Of a DNA stretch of 64,000 nt, positions 1-7,393 are shown piece after piece. The DNA comes from CAMCYM01 sp964405405 (GTDB lineage: Bacteria > Bacteroidota > Bacteroidia > Flavobacteriales_D > Sanyastnellaceae), in assembly GCA_964405405.1 (NCBI GenBank), contig CAYONT010000001.1, forward strand, positions 92,887-156,886. Reading direction: 5' to 3'. The notes beneath the pieces were generated by a model. The model did not search any database, was not told the origin of the DNA, and worked only from the letters and a program-made list of their open reading frames with translations. The stretch's first letter is position 1. Each line of letters opens with the position of its first letter. The position numbers were made by a program, and so were the translations under genes.

Positions 1-765
1 GGCGAGCGCGGAGCGCAGGGAGGCGGCCACGGCGTCCGGGTCGGAGCCCGGGGCGAGGCGCAGTTCGAAGCGGGAGACGGAGTCGGGTCGGTCGAACAGT
101 TCCCGTGCGGTGGAGAGAGGGACCAGCAGGTAGCGGTTGTCGAGGTCGGCATTGATGGAAAACACGTCGGTGGCGAGCACCTGCACGGTTTCGAAGGCCC
201 GTTCCCGGGCCCGGGCGAGCCGCGTGCCGCGGCGGGGGGCGCCGAGGGTCAAGAGGGTGGGCTGCTCCGGGGTGATTTGGGCGCCCAACTGGTTCCGGAC
301 GCCGAACCCCAGAGCCGCGCAGGGCATGCCGGACCGTTGGGCCTCCCACCGGCCCGAACGCAACGCAGTCTCGAGGGGCGTCACCGAGGTGAACCCCGCG
401 TCGATGCCCAACACCGCCGAGACCAACGGCTCTCCTTGCCCCATGCGCACCACCGCCTCGCCCTCCAATACCTGGCTCCACGCCACGACCTTTGGCCCTG
501 CCGCCCCCGCCTCCAACCAATCCTGCAACCCGTTCGAGACCACCGAACCCTCTGCCGCCACCAGTGCCACATCCCCATCCAGCGTACCGAAAAGCTCCTC
601 CACCACCCCCTCAATGCCGTTGAATGCGCTCAACACCGCCACCATCGCCGCAGTCACCGCCGCAATCACAAACATGGAAATGCCCGAGATCAGGTGCACC
701 AGATTGCGCGACCGGGTGCTGAACACATAGCGCCAGGCCAAACGCATTTCCAAGAGCACATTCAT
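1..765 (-). CDS. ABC transporter permease, FtsX/LolC-E-like (3' part beyond the left edge)
   Basis: The N-terminal 255 residues are present and the frame runs open off the left edge. It begins MNVLLEMRLAWRYVF. One transmembrane segment (about residues 24-48) is followed by a large extracytoplasmic domain, the layout of FtsX-like permeases of the LolC/LolE/MacB type that extract lipoproteins or other envelope substrates. The C-terminal transmembrane segments lie outside the window, so the assignment rests on architecture and the start. The ATG at 765 is chosen because a TAACTTTG box ends 5 nt upstream. In other Bacteroidota a permease of this kind commonly follows rbfA; here a plus-strand serine hydrolase gene lies between them (inference from memory). 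Confidence 0.75.
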   Translation of the reverse strand, partial: MNVLLEMRLAWRYVFSTRSRNLVHLISGISMFVIAAVTAAMVAVLSAFNGIEGVVEELFGTLDGDVALVAAEGSVVSNGLQDWLEAGAAGPKVVAWSQVLEGEAVVRMGQGEPLVSAVLGIDAGFTSVTPLETALRSGRWEAQRSGMPCAALGFGVRNQLGAQITPEQPTLLTLGAPRRGTRLARARERAFETVQVLATDVFSINADLDNRYLLVPLSTARELFDRPDSVSRFELRLAPGSDPDAVAASLRSALA

Positions 766-770
766 GCCAC

Positions 771-778
771 CAAAGTTA
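771..778 (-). promoter_or_regulatory. -7 box TAACTTTG of the LolC/E-like permease
   Basis: Exact match to the Bacteroidota TAnnTTTG -7 element, 5 nt before the ATG at 765. It overlaps by two bases the box that reads the other way. No clear -33 TTTG is visible. Confidence 0.65.
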
Positions 779-784
779 TCTTAG
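777..784 (+). promoter_or_regulatory. -7-like box TATCTTAG of the serine hydrolase
   Basis: One mismatch to TAnnTTTG, 4 nt before the ATG at 789. It sits back to back with the permease box, so polymerase probably cannot occupy both at once. Confidence 0.45.
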
Positions 785-788
785 TCCC

Positions 789-2147
789 ATGCATCTCACA
801 CGCACGCTGGGGTCCCGGCTTGGTTTCTTGGGTTGGGTGCTGGGAACTTGGGCTCTTGCCCTCCCTGACGTCCCTGCCCAGTCGCCCTATTTTCCTCCGG
901 CCACAGGGGAGTGGGAATCGCTTTCCCCGGAGGAACTCGGTTGGTGTCCGGAGGCGGTGACGGAGTTGACTGACTATGCGGCCGAGCACGGAACCCGTGC
1001 CCTCATCGTGCTCCAGGGCGGGCGGATGGCACTGGAATTGTACCTCAACGGGCACGGGCCAGACAGCCTCTGGTACTGGGCATCGGCAGGGAAGTCGCTG
1101 ACCTCGTTTGTGGTGGGGCAGGCCCAAGCGGAGGGTTTCATCGACCTGGATGCGCCGTCCTCCACCTACCTCGGGACTGGATGGTCCAGCCTCACCCCGG
1201 AGCAGGAGGCGGCCATCACGGTGCGCCACCATTTGACGATGACAACCGGGTTGGATGATGGGGTCGCCGATGACGATTGTACGTTGCCGGGGTGTTTGGC
1301 CTACCTGGCGGAGCCGGGCACCCGCTGGGCCTACCACAACGCCCCGTATACCTTGCTGCACACGATGTTGCCCAATGCCATCGGCACGTCGCTCCAAGCG
1401 TATATGCTGACCCGGCTGTACCAGCCCATCGGCATGTTGGGTGCATTCTACCCCTTGGGAAGCCCGTACAATGAGACGTTTGTCAGCAAGGCCCGGGACA
1501 TGGCGCGCTTCGGGTTGCTGGTGGCGGCGGATGGGGTGTGGAATGGGCAGGACCTCCTGGAGAATCCAACGTATTTCGCGGACATGCTGTCGCCCTCCTC
1601 GGAGATGAACCCAGCCTATGGTTACTTGTGGTGGCTCAATGGAAGTGATTTCCACCGGTTGCCTCAGACGCAGTGGCCTTTCGCGGGTCCGCTCATCCCT
1701 CCCGCCCCTGCGGACTTGAAATGTGCGCTGGGCAAGAACGACCAGAAAATCTACGTTTCCGATTCGCTGGACTGGGTGGTGGTTCGGCTCGGGGATTCGG
1801 CAGGATTGTCCCAGCTGGCGCTGTCTTCGTTTGATACTGGGCTGTGGGAGCGGCTCATGGCCCTGCCTTGTGATCCGGACCTTGGGGCCACGGAGGAACC
1901 CGCGCCACTAGAAACCCACGGACCCTGCGGTGCCCAACGTGCCCGCCGTACTTATCCCGTTGCGACCACGTACCTTCCGGGTCTGGAGGTGACGACGCCT
2001 TGGACCGCCTTCGATGCAGGCGGACGTTGGCTGGCAACCGGCGTGGGGCCGTCGGATTGGGGGGCTGTGGGGGGTTCATCGGGCACTTCCCTGTGGTACC
2101 TCCGGACTGATGCAGGCTGCGTGTACCGCCTGCATTCCACCCCTTGA
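789..2147 (+). CDS. Secreted serine hydrolase, class C beta-lactamase / penicillin-binding-like family
   Basis: A 452-residue protein with an export signal (hydrophobic core about residues 11-29, cleavage near AQS). The beta-lactamase-family signatures are SAGK at 99-102 (nucleophile S99, K102) and YHN at 182-184. The fold probably ends near residue 360; the last 90 residues carry a cysteine pair and a Gly/Trp-rich tail that I do not recognise, perhaps a surface or sorting module. Family members include esterases, D-aminopeptidases and true beta-lactamases, so the substrate is unknown and resistance should not be assumed. The start follows a -7-like box by 4 nt. It converges on rbfA. Confidence 0.85.
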   Translation: MHLTRTLGSRLGFLGWVLGTWALALPDVPAQSPYFPPATGEWESLSPEELGWCPEAVTELTDYAAEHGTRALIVLQGGRMALELYLNGHGPDSLWYWASAGKSLTSFVVGQAQAEGFIDLDAPSSTYLGTGWSSLTPEQEAAITVRHHLTMTTGLDDGVADDDCTLPGCLAYLAEPGTRWAYHNAPYTLLHTMLPNAIGTSLQAYMLTRLYQPIGMLGAFYPLGSPYNETFVSKARDMARFGLLVAADGVWNGQDLLENPTYFADMLSPSSEMNPAYGYLWWLNGSDFHRLPQTQWPFAGPLIPPAPADLKCALGKNDQKIYVSDSLDWVVVRLGDSAGLSQLALSSFDTGLWERLMALPCDPDLGATEEPAPLETHGPCGAQRARRTYPVATTYLPGLEVTTPWTAFDAGGRWLATGVGPSDWGAVGGSSGTSLWYLRTDAGCVYRLHSTP

Positions 2148-2160
2148 GGAGGGTGTCCCG

Positions 2161-2505
2161 TCAGAGGCCCCGCAGCGCCCGTTCCACCGCCTCCACGTGG
2201 TCGAGGCTGTCGTCGAGGTAGAAGTTGAGCTCCGGGATGATGCGCACCTGACGCCCCATCTTCTCGGCGAGTGCCTTGCGGATGCGCCAGCCTTCCTCCT
2301 TCACCTTCGCCAGGGCAGCAGCCTTGTCCGGAACCGCCATGAAACTGACATAGACCTTCGCCAAGGCCAAATCCGGTGCCATCCGCACCCCCGTGACCGT
2401 GATGAACATCCCGCCCAACCAGTCTCGGCTGTGTTTTTGAAAAATCAAACTGATTTCCCGGCGAACCTGTTCGGCTACTTTTTCTTGGCGTATGGAAGAG
2501 GACAT
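2161..2505 (-). CDS. rbfA: Ribosome-binding factor A
   Basis: A 114-residue cytoplasmic protein of normal length for RbfA, the cold-shock factor that binds the 30S subunit and assists 16S rRNA 5'-end maturation. It shows the N-terminal helix MSSSIRQEKVAEQVRREIS, the KH-like core with VTGVRMAPDLALAKVYVS, and the C-terminal RIIPELNFYLDDSLDH motif. The ATG at 2505 lies 4 nt after the hflX stop, so it is the last gene of the cytochrome b-like, cytochrome c, hflX, rbfA run. Pairing a ribosome-associated GTPase with a ribosome-maturation factor makes functional sense. Confidence 0.95.
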   Translation of the reverse strand: MSSSIRQEKVAEQVRREISLIFQKHSRDWLGGMFITVTGVRMAPDLALAKVYVSFMAVPDKAAALAKVKEEGWRIRKALAEKMGRQVRIIPELNFYLDDSLDHVEAVERALRGL

Positions 2506-2509
2506 GGAA

Positions 2510-3691
2510 TCAGAATAGGAAATCGTTGTAAGGATAGCGTTGGATGTGGATGGCCTTGACCTGTTCATAGAGCAGTTCGCGCAGGGCATCCAATCCCGTT
2601 CGGTCGTGGGCAGAGACGAACAAGACCAACCGGTCGCTTCGTTCGAAACGCTCCCGAATGCCCGCCATCTGCTCCTCAGGCCCTGGGGTCTCAAATCCTC
2701 CGGGAGGAAGCTTGTCGATCTTGTTGAAAACCAGCACCATGGGTTTGTCAGCACTGCCGATTTCGGCCAAAGTGGATTCCACCACCGCGATGTGGTCTTC
2801 GAATTGGGGATGGGATACATCCACCACGTGCAGCAACAAATCGCTCTCCCGGGTTTCATCCAAGGTGCTCTTGAAACTTTCGATGAGCGCGTGCGGCAGT
2901 TTCCGGATGAATCCTACTGTGTCGCTGAGCAAGAAGGGGAGGTTGTGCAGCACCACCTTTCGGACCGTTGTATCCAAGGTCGCAAAGAGCCGGTCCTCGG
3001 CAAACACCTCGCTTTTCGAAAGGAGGTTCATCCAGGTGCTCTTGCCCGCGTTGGTGTAGCCCACCAGCGCCACCCGGACCATGGCTCCGCGGTTGCCCCG
3101 CTGGGTGGCCATCTGCCGATCGATGTCCTGCAGGTCCTTCTTGAGTTGGGCAATCCGATCCCGCACGATCCGCCGGTCCGTCTCAATTTCCTTTTCCCCC
3201 GGTCCCTTCATCCCGATGCCCCCCTTCTGCTTCTGCAGGTGGGACCACATGTTGGTCAACCTAGGCAGGAGGTACTGGTACTGCGCCAGTTCCACCTGCG
3301 TCTTGGCGTGGGCCGTTCGCGCGCGCTGGGCAAAGATGTCCAAGATGAGGTGGGGCCGGTCCAGGATTTTGCGTTCTGGAATTTCCCGTTCGAGGTTGCG
3401 CAGCTGGGTGGGGGTCAGCTCGTCGTCAAATAAGATGATGTCGATGTCCGCAGCCTCCACGTAGTCCTTGATTTCCTGCACTTTGCCGCTGCCTACAAAG
3501 GTGCGTACATCGGGTTTGTCCAAGGACTGCAAGAACGTCCGGTTGCATTGGGCGTGTGCAGTGCTGGCCAGAAACGCCAGTTCATCCAAGTACTCCTCCA
3601 CCTGTTCCCTCCGCTGTCGCTGGGTGATGAGGCCCACCAGCACACAGGTTTCCTCCCGCGGTGCCGTGGGGATCTGCTTTCTCTCCAGCAT
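2510..3691 (-). CDS. hflX: Ribosome-associated GTPase HflX
   Basis: A 393-residue HflX/Obg-class GTPase, which in other bacteria splits or rescues stalled ribosomes. The N-terminal HflX domain (about 15-125) holds the FVGSGK motif, a helical linker follows (about 130-200), then the G domain: G1 GYTNAGKST (211-219), G3 DTVGF (257-261), G4 NKID (323-326) and a G5-like SAH. It starts 2 nt after the cytochrome c stop and ends 4 nt before rbfA, so translation is probably coupled. Confidence 0.96.
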   Translation of the reverse strand: MLERKQIPTAPREETCVLVGLITQRQRREQVEEYLDELAFLASTAHAQCNRTFLQSLDKPDVRTFVGSGKVQEIKDYVEAADIDIILFDDELTPTQLRNLEREIPERKILDRPHLILDIFAQRARTAHAKTQVELAQYQYLLPRLTNMWSHLQKQKGGIGMKGPGEKEIETDRRIVRDRIAQLKKDLQDIDRQMATQRGNRGAMVRVALVGYTNAGKSTWMNLLSKSEVFAEDRLFATLDTTVRKVVLHNLPFLLSDTVGFIRKLPHALIESFKSTLDETRESDLLLHVVDVSHPQFEDHIAVVESTLAEIGSADKPMVLVFNKIDKLPPGGFETPGPEEQMAGIRERFERSDRLVLFVSAHDRTGLDALRELLYEQVKAIHIQRYPYNDFLF

Positions 3692-3693
3692 GC

Positions 3694-4077
3694 TCAGGGC
3701 TTCAAAGTCTCCACGTGGTCGGCCAAGGCTTCGATCATCTCAGCAGTCAGAACGTCCTTGTGCGGGGGCATGGTCCCTTTTCCATACTGGATGAGGCCCA
3801 CCACCGCTTCTCGATCGAGGGTGGACAAGGCCAAATCCGGTGCACCCGCCAACATCTTCCGACCATCTGTCCCATGGCACAGGCTGCACTTCTGCTCGTA
3901 CACCTTCCGTGCCTCCTCAGGAGCAACCACCACCGCTGAGCGCGAACCAGGGCCCGCGTCCTCGTTCGTTTCCGCAGGCGACGACCCTCCGCAACCCCAT
4001 GCCGCTGCCAGCGCCCAGCCCGCGGCGAGCATCCCGATCCACCCCAGCCGGACCGGTGCCAAGCGTCGAACGGTCAT
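3694..4077 (-). CDS. Cytochrome c class I lipoprotein
   Basis: A 127-residue exported c-type cytochrome. The N terminus MTVRRLAPVRLGWIGMLAAG leads to a possible lipobox (AWGC, lipidated C29), followed by a low-complexity spacer. The haem motif is CSLCH (64-68) and M103 in GTMPPH is the likely sixth iron ligand. It is probably a periplasmic electron carrier anchored to a membrane. The frame is open upstream to 4173, but the ATG at 4077 starts directly with the signal sequence and lies 4 nt after the preceding stop. The next gene upstream encodes a small membrane protein that could be its redox partner. Confidence 0.88.
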   Translation of the reverse strand: MTVRRLAPVRLGWIGMLAAGWALAAAWGCGGSSPAETNEDAGPGSRSAVVVAPEEARKVYEQKCSLCHGTDGRKMLAGAPDLALSTLDREAVVGLIQYGKGTMPPHKDVLTAEMIEALADHVETLKP

Positions 4078-4081
4078 GCCC

Positions 4082-4531
4082 TCAGAACCAGCCATACGGC
4101 TCAAATCCAGCGCGGAAGGGCCAAGGGATGGCGGCAAAAATGACCACCAAGGCCAGACCGAAGTACAGGACATGCTTTCGGTACTGGGTCTCCGGGTCTG
4201 TGGCCCGCTTCGCCAGACTGTGTCCCAGCGTGCCCAGCAAGATGGCCAGCAGCATCAAGACCAAATGCTCCATCCCAAAGAACCGGATTCTGGCATCTGC
4301 CATGGCACCCGGTTCGGAGAGGGCCGCAGGCCAATCCCGCAAAAAATACAAGGCCAGCCCGATGACCAACTGCAGGTGCAGCGTGATCATGCTGAAGAGG
4401 CCCAGTCGGGCTTGCAAGGGCGTGAATTGCCCGCTGCGGCGTTGTGAAAACGCCCGCAACCAAGTGGCAACCAACAGGGCCAGGGCGACCCATCGGAGGG
4501 TGCTGTGCAGGTGTTCGAGTCCAGTGTCCAT
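4082..4531 (-). CDS. Four-helix integral membrane protein, cytochrome b-like
   Basis: A 149-residue protein with four predicted transmembrane segments (about 13-27, 45-64, 87-104, 122-138). Histidines occur in or near helices (HLHSTLRW, TLHLQLVIG, GMEHLVLM, HSLAK, RKHVLYF), the kind of pattern that binds haem b, but I cannot prove haem ligation. It is the first gene of the run leading to cytochrome c, hflX and rbfA. It has its own TATCTTTG box 4 nt before the ATG. I do not recognise a precise family; a role with the downstream cytochrome c is inference from adjacency. Confidence 0.7.
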   Translation of the reverse strand: MDTGLEHLHSTLRWVALALLVATWLRAFSQRRSGQFTPLQARLGLFSMITLHLQLVIGLALYFLRDWPAALSEPGAMADARIRFFGMEHLVLMLLAILLGTLGHSLAKRATDPETQYRKHVLYFGLALVVIFAAIPWPFRAGFEPYGWF

Positions 4532-4535
4532 GGCC

Positions 4536-4543
4536 CAAAGATA
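4536..4543 (-). promoter_or_regulatory. -7 box TATCTTTG of the cytochrome/hflX/rbfA operon
   Basis: Exact TAnnTTTG match, followed by GGCC and then the ATG at 4531. Directly upstream is the hairpin after gdhA, so the gdhA transcript is separated from this operon. Confidence 0.7.
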
Positions 4544-4578
4544 ACACCCCCTGAACCGCGGGTGGGCCCAGGGGGTGT
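4544..4578 (-). terminator. Hairpin after gdhA, probable terminator
   Basis: Perfect 10-bp inverted repeat (4544-4553 with 4569-4578, ACACCCCCTG and its complement) around a GC-rich 15-nt loop, 26 nt past the gdhA stop. Read on the minus strand it is followed by TTATCTTT, a weak T-rich tract that also forms the next promoter box. Confidence 0.5.
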
Positions 4579-4604
4579 ACCAAATATCCGTTGGGGCGTT
4601 GTCC

Positions 4605-5960
4605 TCAGACCACGCCCTGGTCGATCATCGCGTCTGCCACCTTGACGAAGCCAGCGATGTTCGCGCCTTGCACGTAATCGACCGTTCCATCCGGGCGCGT
4701 TCCGTACTGCACACATTGGGCGTGGATGCGCTTCATGATGTCGTGCAACCGGGTGTCTACCTCTTCCCGTGACCAGCTCAAGCGCAGGCTGTTCTGGGAC
4801 ATCTCCAATCCAGAGGTCGATACCCCCCCTGCATTCGACGCCTTGCCAGGAGCAAACATCACCCCCGCTTGGTGGAAGGCGTGAACGGCCTCCGGCGTGG
4901 ACGGCATGTTCGCCCCCTCCGCCACGGCCATGCAACCGTTGGCAATCAACATCGCGGCGTCGTCGCCGTTCAACTCGTTCTGGGTGGCGCAGGGGAAAGC
5001 CAGTTCTGCCTTCTCGCCCCAAGGCGTCTTGCCCGCGTGGAAGGACGAGCCAGGGAATTGGGCCGTGTACTCCGAAATCCGCCCGCGGCGCACATTCTTG
5101 AGGTCCATGATCCAGGCCAACTTCGCCGCATCCAAGCCCGCTGGATCCAGGATGTACCCCGAGGAGTCACTCATCGTCAATACCTGGGCGCCCAGGTGGA
5201 TGCACTTCTCGACCGCGTACTGGGCCACATTGCCAGAGCCGGACACCAACACCCGCTTTCCGGACAGGCTCTGCTGGCGCGTAGCGAGCATCTCTTGGGC
5301 GAAGTACACCGCGCCATAGCCCGTTGCTTCCGGGCGGATGAGCGAACCGCCCCACTTGATGCCTTTGCCCGTCAGGACCCCGGTGAACTCATTTCGAAGG
5401 CGCTTGTACTGGCCAAACATGTAACCAATCTCGCGTCCGCCCACCCCGATGTCTCCAGCTGGTACGTCGGTATCTGGGCCGATGTGGCGGGCGAGTTCCG
5501 TCATGAAACTCTGGCAGAACCGCATGACCTCGCCGTCCGACTTGCCCTTGGGGTCAAAGTCCGATCCGCCCTTTCCACCGCCCATGGGGAGGGTGGTCAG
5601 GGAGTTCTTGAAAATCTGTTCAAAGCCCAGGAACTTCAGGATGCTCAGGTTGACCGAAGGGTGGAAGCGCAAGCCCCCCTTGTACGGTCCGATGGCGGAA
5701 TTGTACTCCACCCGGTAGCCCCGGTTTACTTGGATCTGACCTGCGTCGTCGGTCCAGGGAACGCGGAAGATGATGGTGCGCTCCGGCTCCACGATGCGCT
5801 CGAGCACCCGGTGCTCCCGGTACTTGGGGTGGGCGTCGATGAACGGGATTACCGTTTCAGCGACCTCGCGGACAGCCTGGATGAATTCGGGCTCGTTGGG
5901 GTTTTGTGCCGAGACACGCGCCATGAAGGCGTCGATGGCGGCCTGGTGGTTTTGGGACAT
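4605..5960 (-). CDS. gdhA: NADP-type glutamate dehydrogenase
   Basis: A 451-residue hexameric-type glutamate dehydrogenase that interconverts 2-oxoglutarate plus ammonium and glutamate. Substrate-domain motifs are GPYKGGLRFHPSV (91-103) and PMGGGKGGSDFDP (125-137, with K130 in the lysine-rich active site). The Rossmann domain has GSGNVAQY, and the C-terminal part has EGANMPSTPEA. The length matches the assimilatory NADP enzymes, though cofactor choice cannot be read with certainty. It stands alone, with a TAATTTTG box 25 nt upstream and a hairpin downstream. Confidence 0.95.
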   Translation of the reverse strand: MSQNHQAAIDAFMARVSAQNPNEPEFIQAVREVAETVIPFIDAHPKYREHRVLERIVEPERTIIFRVPWTDDAGQIQVNRGYRVEYNSAIGPYKGGLRFHPSVNLSILKFLGFEQIFKNSLTTLPMGGGKGGSDFDPKGKSDGEVMRFCQSFMTELARHIGPDTDVPAGDIGVGGREIGYMFGQYKRLRNEFTGVLTGKGIKWGGSLIRPEATGYGAVYFAQEMLATRQQSLSGKRVLVSGSGNVAQYAVEKCIHLGAQVLTMSDSSGYILDPAGLDAAKLAWIMDLKNVRRGRISEYTAQFPGSSFHAGKTPWGEKAELAFPCATQNELNGDDAAMLIANGCMAVAEGANMPSTPEAVHAFHQAGVMFAPGKASNAGGVSTSGLEMSQNSLRLSWSREEVDTRLHDIMKRIHAQCVQYGTRPDGTVDYVQGANIAGFVKVADAMIDQGVV

Positions 5961-5985
5961 AACGTTCCTATTTACGTTTGGCGTG

Positions 5986-5993
5986 CAAAATTA
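5986..5993 (-). promoter_or_regulatory. -7 box TAATTTTG of gdhA
   Basis: Exact TAnnTTTG match leaving about 20 nt of 5' leader before the ATG at 5960, one of the few genes here with a conventional leader. Confidence 0.65.
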
Positions 5994-5995
5994 CT

Positions 5996-6820
5996 TCAAA
6001 GGCAGGCGGTGCGGCCCCCGTCCACGGGCAAATTGATGCCGTGGATGTAGGATGCTGCGGGCGAGGCGAGGAAGGCGATGGTTCGGCCGATTTCTTCTGG
6101 TTGGCCCACGCGCTTCAGGGGCACAGCACTGGCCATTTCGGCGTGAATCGCCTCGGTGCTCAGCCCGGTGGACTGGGATTTTGCCAGGATGATCTCTTGC
6201 AGCCGGCTGGTCTCCGTGGCGCCGGGCAAAACGTTGTTCACGGTGATGCCATGGACGCCGACCTCATTCGCAAGGGACTTTGCCCAGTTCGCGACTGCCC
6301 CGCGGATGGTGTTGCTCACTCCGAGCCCGTGCAGCGGCTGCTTCACGGAGGTGCTGATCACGTTGATGATGCGCCCGTAGCCAGCCGCTTGCATGCCGGG
6401 GAGCACCGCTTGGACCAGCAGGTGGTTGCAGACCAAATGCTGGTCAAAGGTGTTCCGGAAGGCATCGGGGGTGGCCGCCGTGAGGGGGCCGCCCGCTGGG
6501 CCGCCGGTGTTGTTGACCAGGATGAGGATGGGGGATTCGGCGGTCAGGGTGGCGGCGGCTTCGGCGACTTGGTCCGGTTGGGAGAAGTCGGCGGCGGCCC
6601 ATCGGTGGCCGGTGCCGGGCAGGGTGCCCAGCGCGGCCTCGAGCCGCGCGGCATCCCGTGCCAACAGAATCACCTTGGCGCCCAGCGCGGCGAGGTGCTG
6701 CGCGGCGGCCAGCCCGATTCCTTGGGAGCCCCCGCCCACCAGGGCGGTTTTCCCGGTGAGGTCCATGGGCATCCAGTGCGAGCCCAGGGCCCCCGGGGCA
6801 GGAGGTGGAGCGAAGTCCAT
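5996..6820 (-). CDS. SDR-family protein without the usual catalytic Tyr/Lys
   Basis: A 274-residue short-chain dehydrogenase fold. The dinucleotide-binding motif is GGGSQGIG (29-36) and the NNTGG motif spans 103-107. The catalytic serine region ISTSVK is present (S158), but the position 12 residues further, where Tyr of YxxxK belongs, is N170, and the Lys position is G174. A subgroup of fabG-like SDR proteins shows this loss, so a changed reaction or a binding role is likely. The C-terminal DGG motif is present. The ATG at 6820 follows a TAACTTCG box by 4 nt; an internal start at residue 17 or 19 is possible. Confidence 0.8.
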   Translation of the reverse strand: MDFAPPPAPGALGSHWMPMDLTGKTALVGGGSQGIGLAAAQHLAALGAKVILLARDAARLEAALGTLPGTGHRWAAADFSQPDQVAEAAATLTAESPILILVNNTGGPAGGPLTAATPDAFRNTFDQHLVCNHLLVQAVLPGMQAAGYGRIINVISTSVKQPLHGLGVSNTIRGAVANWAKSLANEVGVHGITVNNVLPGATETSRLQEIILAKSQSTGLSTEAIHAEMASAVPLKRVGQPEEIGRTIAFLASPAASYIHGINLPVDGGRTACL

Positions 6821-6824
6821 GGCG

Positions 6825-6832
6825 CGAAGTTA
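6825..6832 (-). promoter_or_regulatory. -7-like box TAACTTCG of the SDR gene
   Basis: TTCG variant of the -7 element, 4 nt before the ATG at 6820 and facing away from the box of the epimerase gene at 6849-6856. Confidence 0.55.
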
Positions 6833-6848
6833 CTGCGAACGGCCGGGT

Positions 6849-6856
6849 TATCTTCG
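6849..6856 (+). promoter_or_regulatory. -7-like box TATCTTCG of the epimerase gene
   Basis: TTCG variant of the -7 element, followed by CGGC and the ATG at 6861. The start codons of the two divergent genes are only 40 nt apart. Confidence 0.55.
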
Positions 6857-6860
6857 CGGC

Positions 6861-7265
6861 ATGAAGCACTTGGAACACGTGGGCATCGCCGTGTCGGACT
6901 TGGCCGGGGCGGAACGGATTTTCACCGATTTGTTGGGGACAGGACCGTACAAGCGGGAGGATGTCCTGGACGAAGGGGTGCGTACGTCCTTTTTTCAAGC
7001 CGGTGGGACCAAGGTGGAGCTGTTGGGGGCTTTGACGCCAGACGGTCCCATTGCTCGGCACCTGGAGAAACGGGGGCCTGGGTTGCACCATTTGGCCTTC
7101 GCAGTGGACGACATGGAAGGGGAACTGGCCCGGCTGGAAGGGCTCGGTTACGTTCGCATCAGTGGTCCCAAGCCGGGTGCGGACGGAAAGGTCATCGCGT
7201 TTTTGCACCCCGGGGGGACCGGGAAGGTGCTGGTGGAGTTGTGCGCGGAGGGGACGCCGGGTTGA
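6861..7265 (+). CDS. mce: Methylmalonyl-CoA epimerase
   Basis: A 134-residue VOC-fold enzyme interconverting (R)- and (S)-methylmalonyl-CoA in propionate/succinyl-CoA metabolism. Family signatures are the N-terminal HVGIAV with metal ligand H6, GLHHLAF (H76/H77), FLHP and the C-terminal LVELC containing E127, which together supply the divalent-metal site. The length equals the usual epimerase. The frame is open upstream, but this ATG begins exactly at the conserved sequence and follows a -7-like box by 4 nt. The assembly gap begins 6 nt after the stop, so its downstream neighbour is unknown. Confidence 0.93.
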   Translation: MKHLEHVGIAVSDLAGAERIFTDLLGTGPYKREDVLDEGVRTSFFQAGGTKVELLGALTPDGPIARHLEKRGPGLHHLAFAVDDMEGELARLEGLGYVRISGPKPGADGKVIAFLHPGGTGKVLVELCAEGTPG

Positions 7266-7271
7266 CGGCGG

Positions 7272-7371
7272 NNNNNNNNNNNNNNNNNNNNNNNNNNNNN
7301 NNNNNNNNNNNNNNNNNNNNNNNNNNNNNNNNNNNNNNNNNNNNNNNNNNNNNNNNNNNNNNNNNNNNNNN
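7272..7371. other. Assembly gap (100 N)
   Basis: Exactly 100 N, the conventional placeholder for a gap of unknown size. The same heptamer GACGGCG lies just before the gap (7264-7270) and begins the sequence right after it (7372-7378), followed by a G-rich run. Real sequence, possibly genes, may be missing here. Confidence 0.99.
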
Positions 7372-7393
7372 GACGGCGAGGGGAGGGGAGGGG

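Noticed and set aside
2364..3843. A 16-nt exact duplication (AGGCCAAATCCGGTGC) in rbfA and the cytochrome c gene
   Set aside because: Both copies encode Ala-Pro-Asp-Leu-Ala-Leu in conserved parts of unrelated proteins and include the dispersed nonamer, so chance plus the nonamer explains it.
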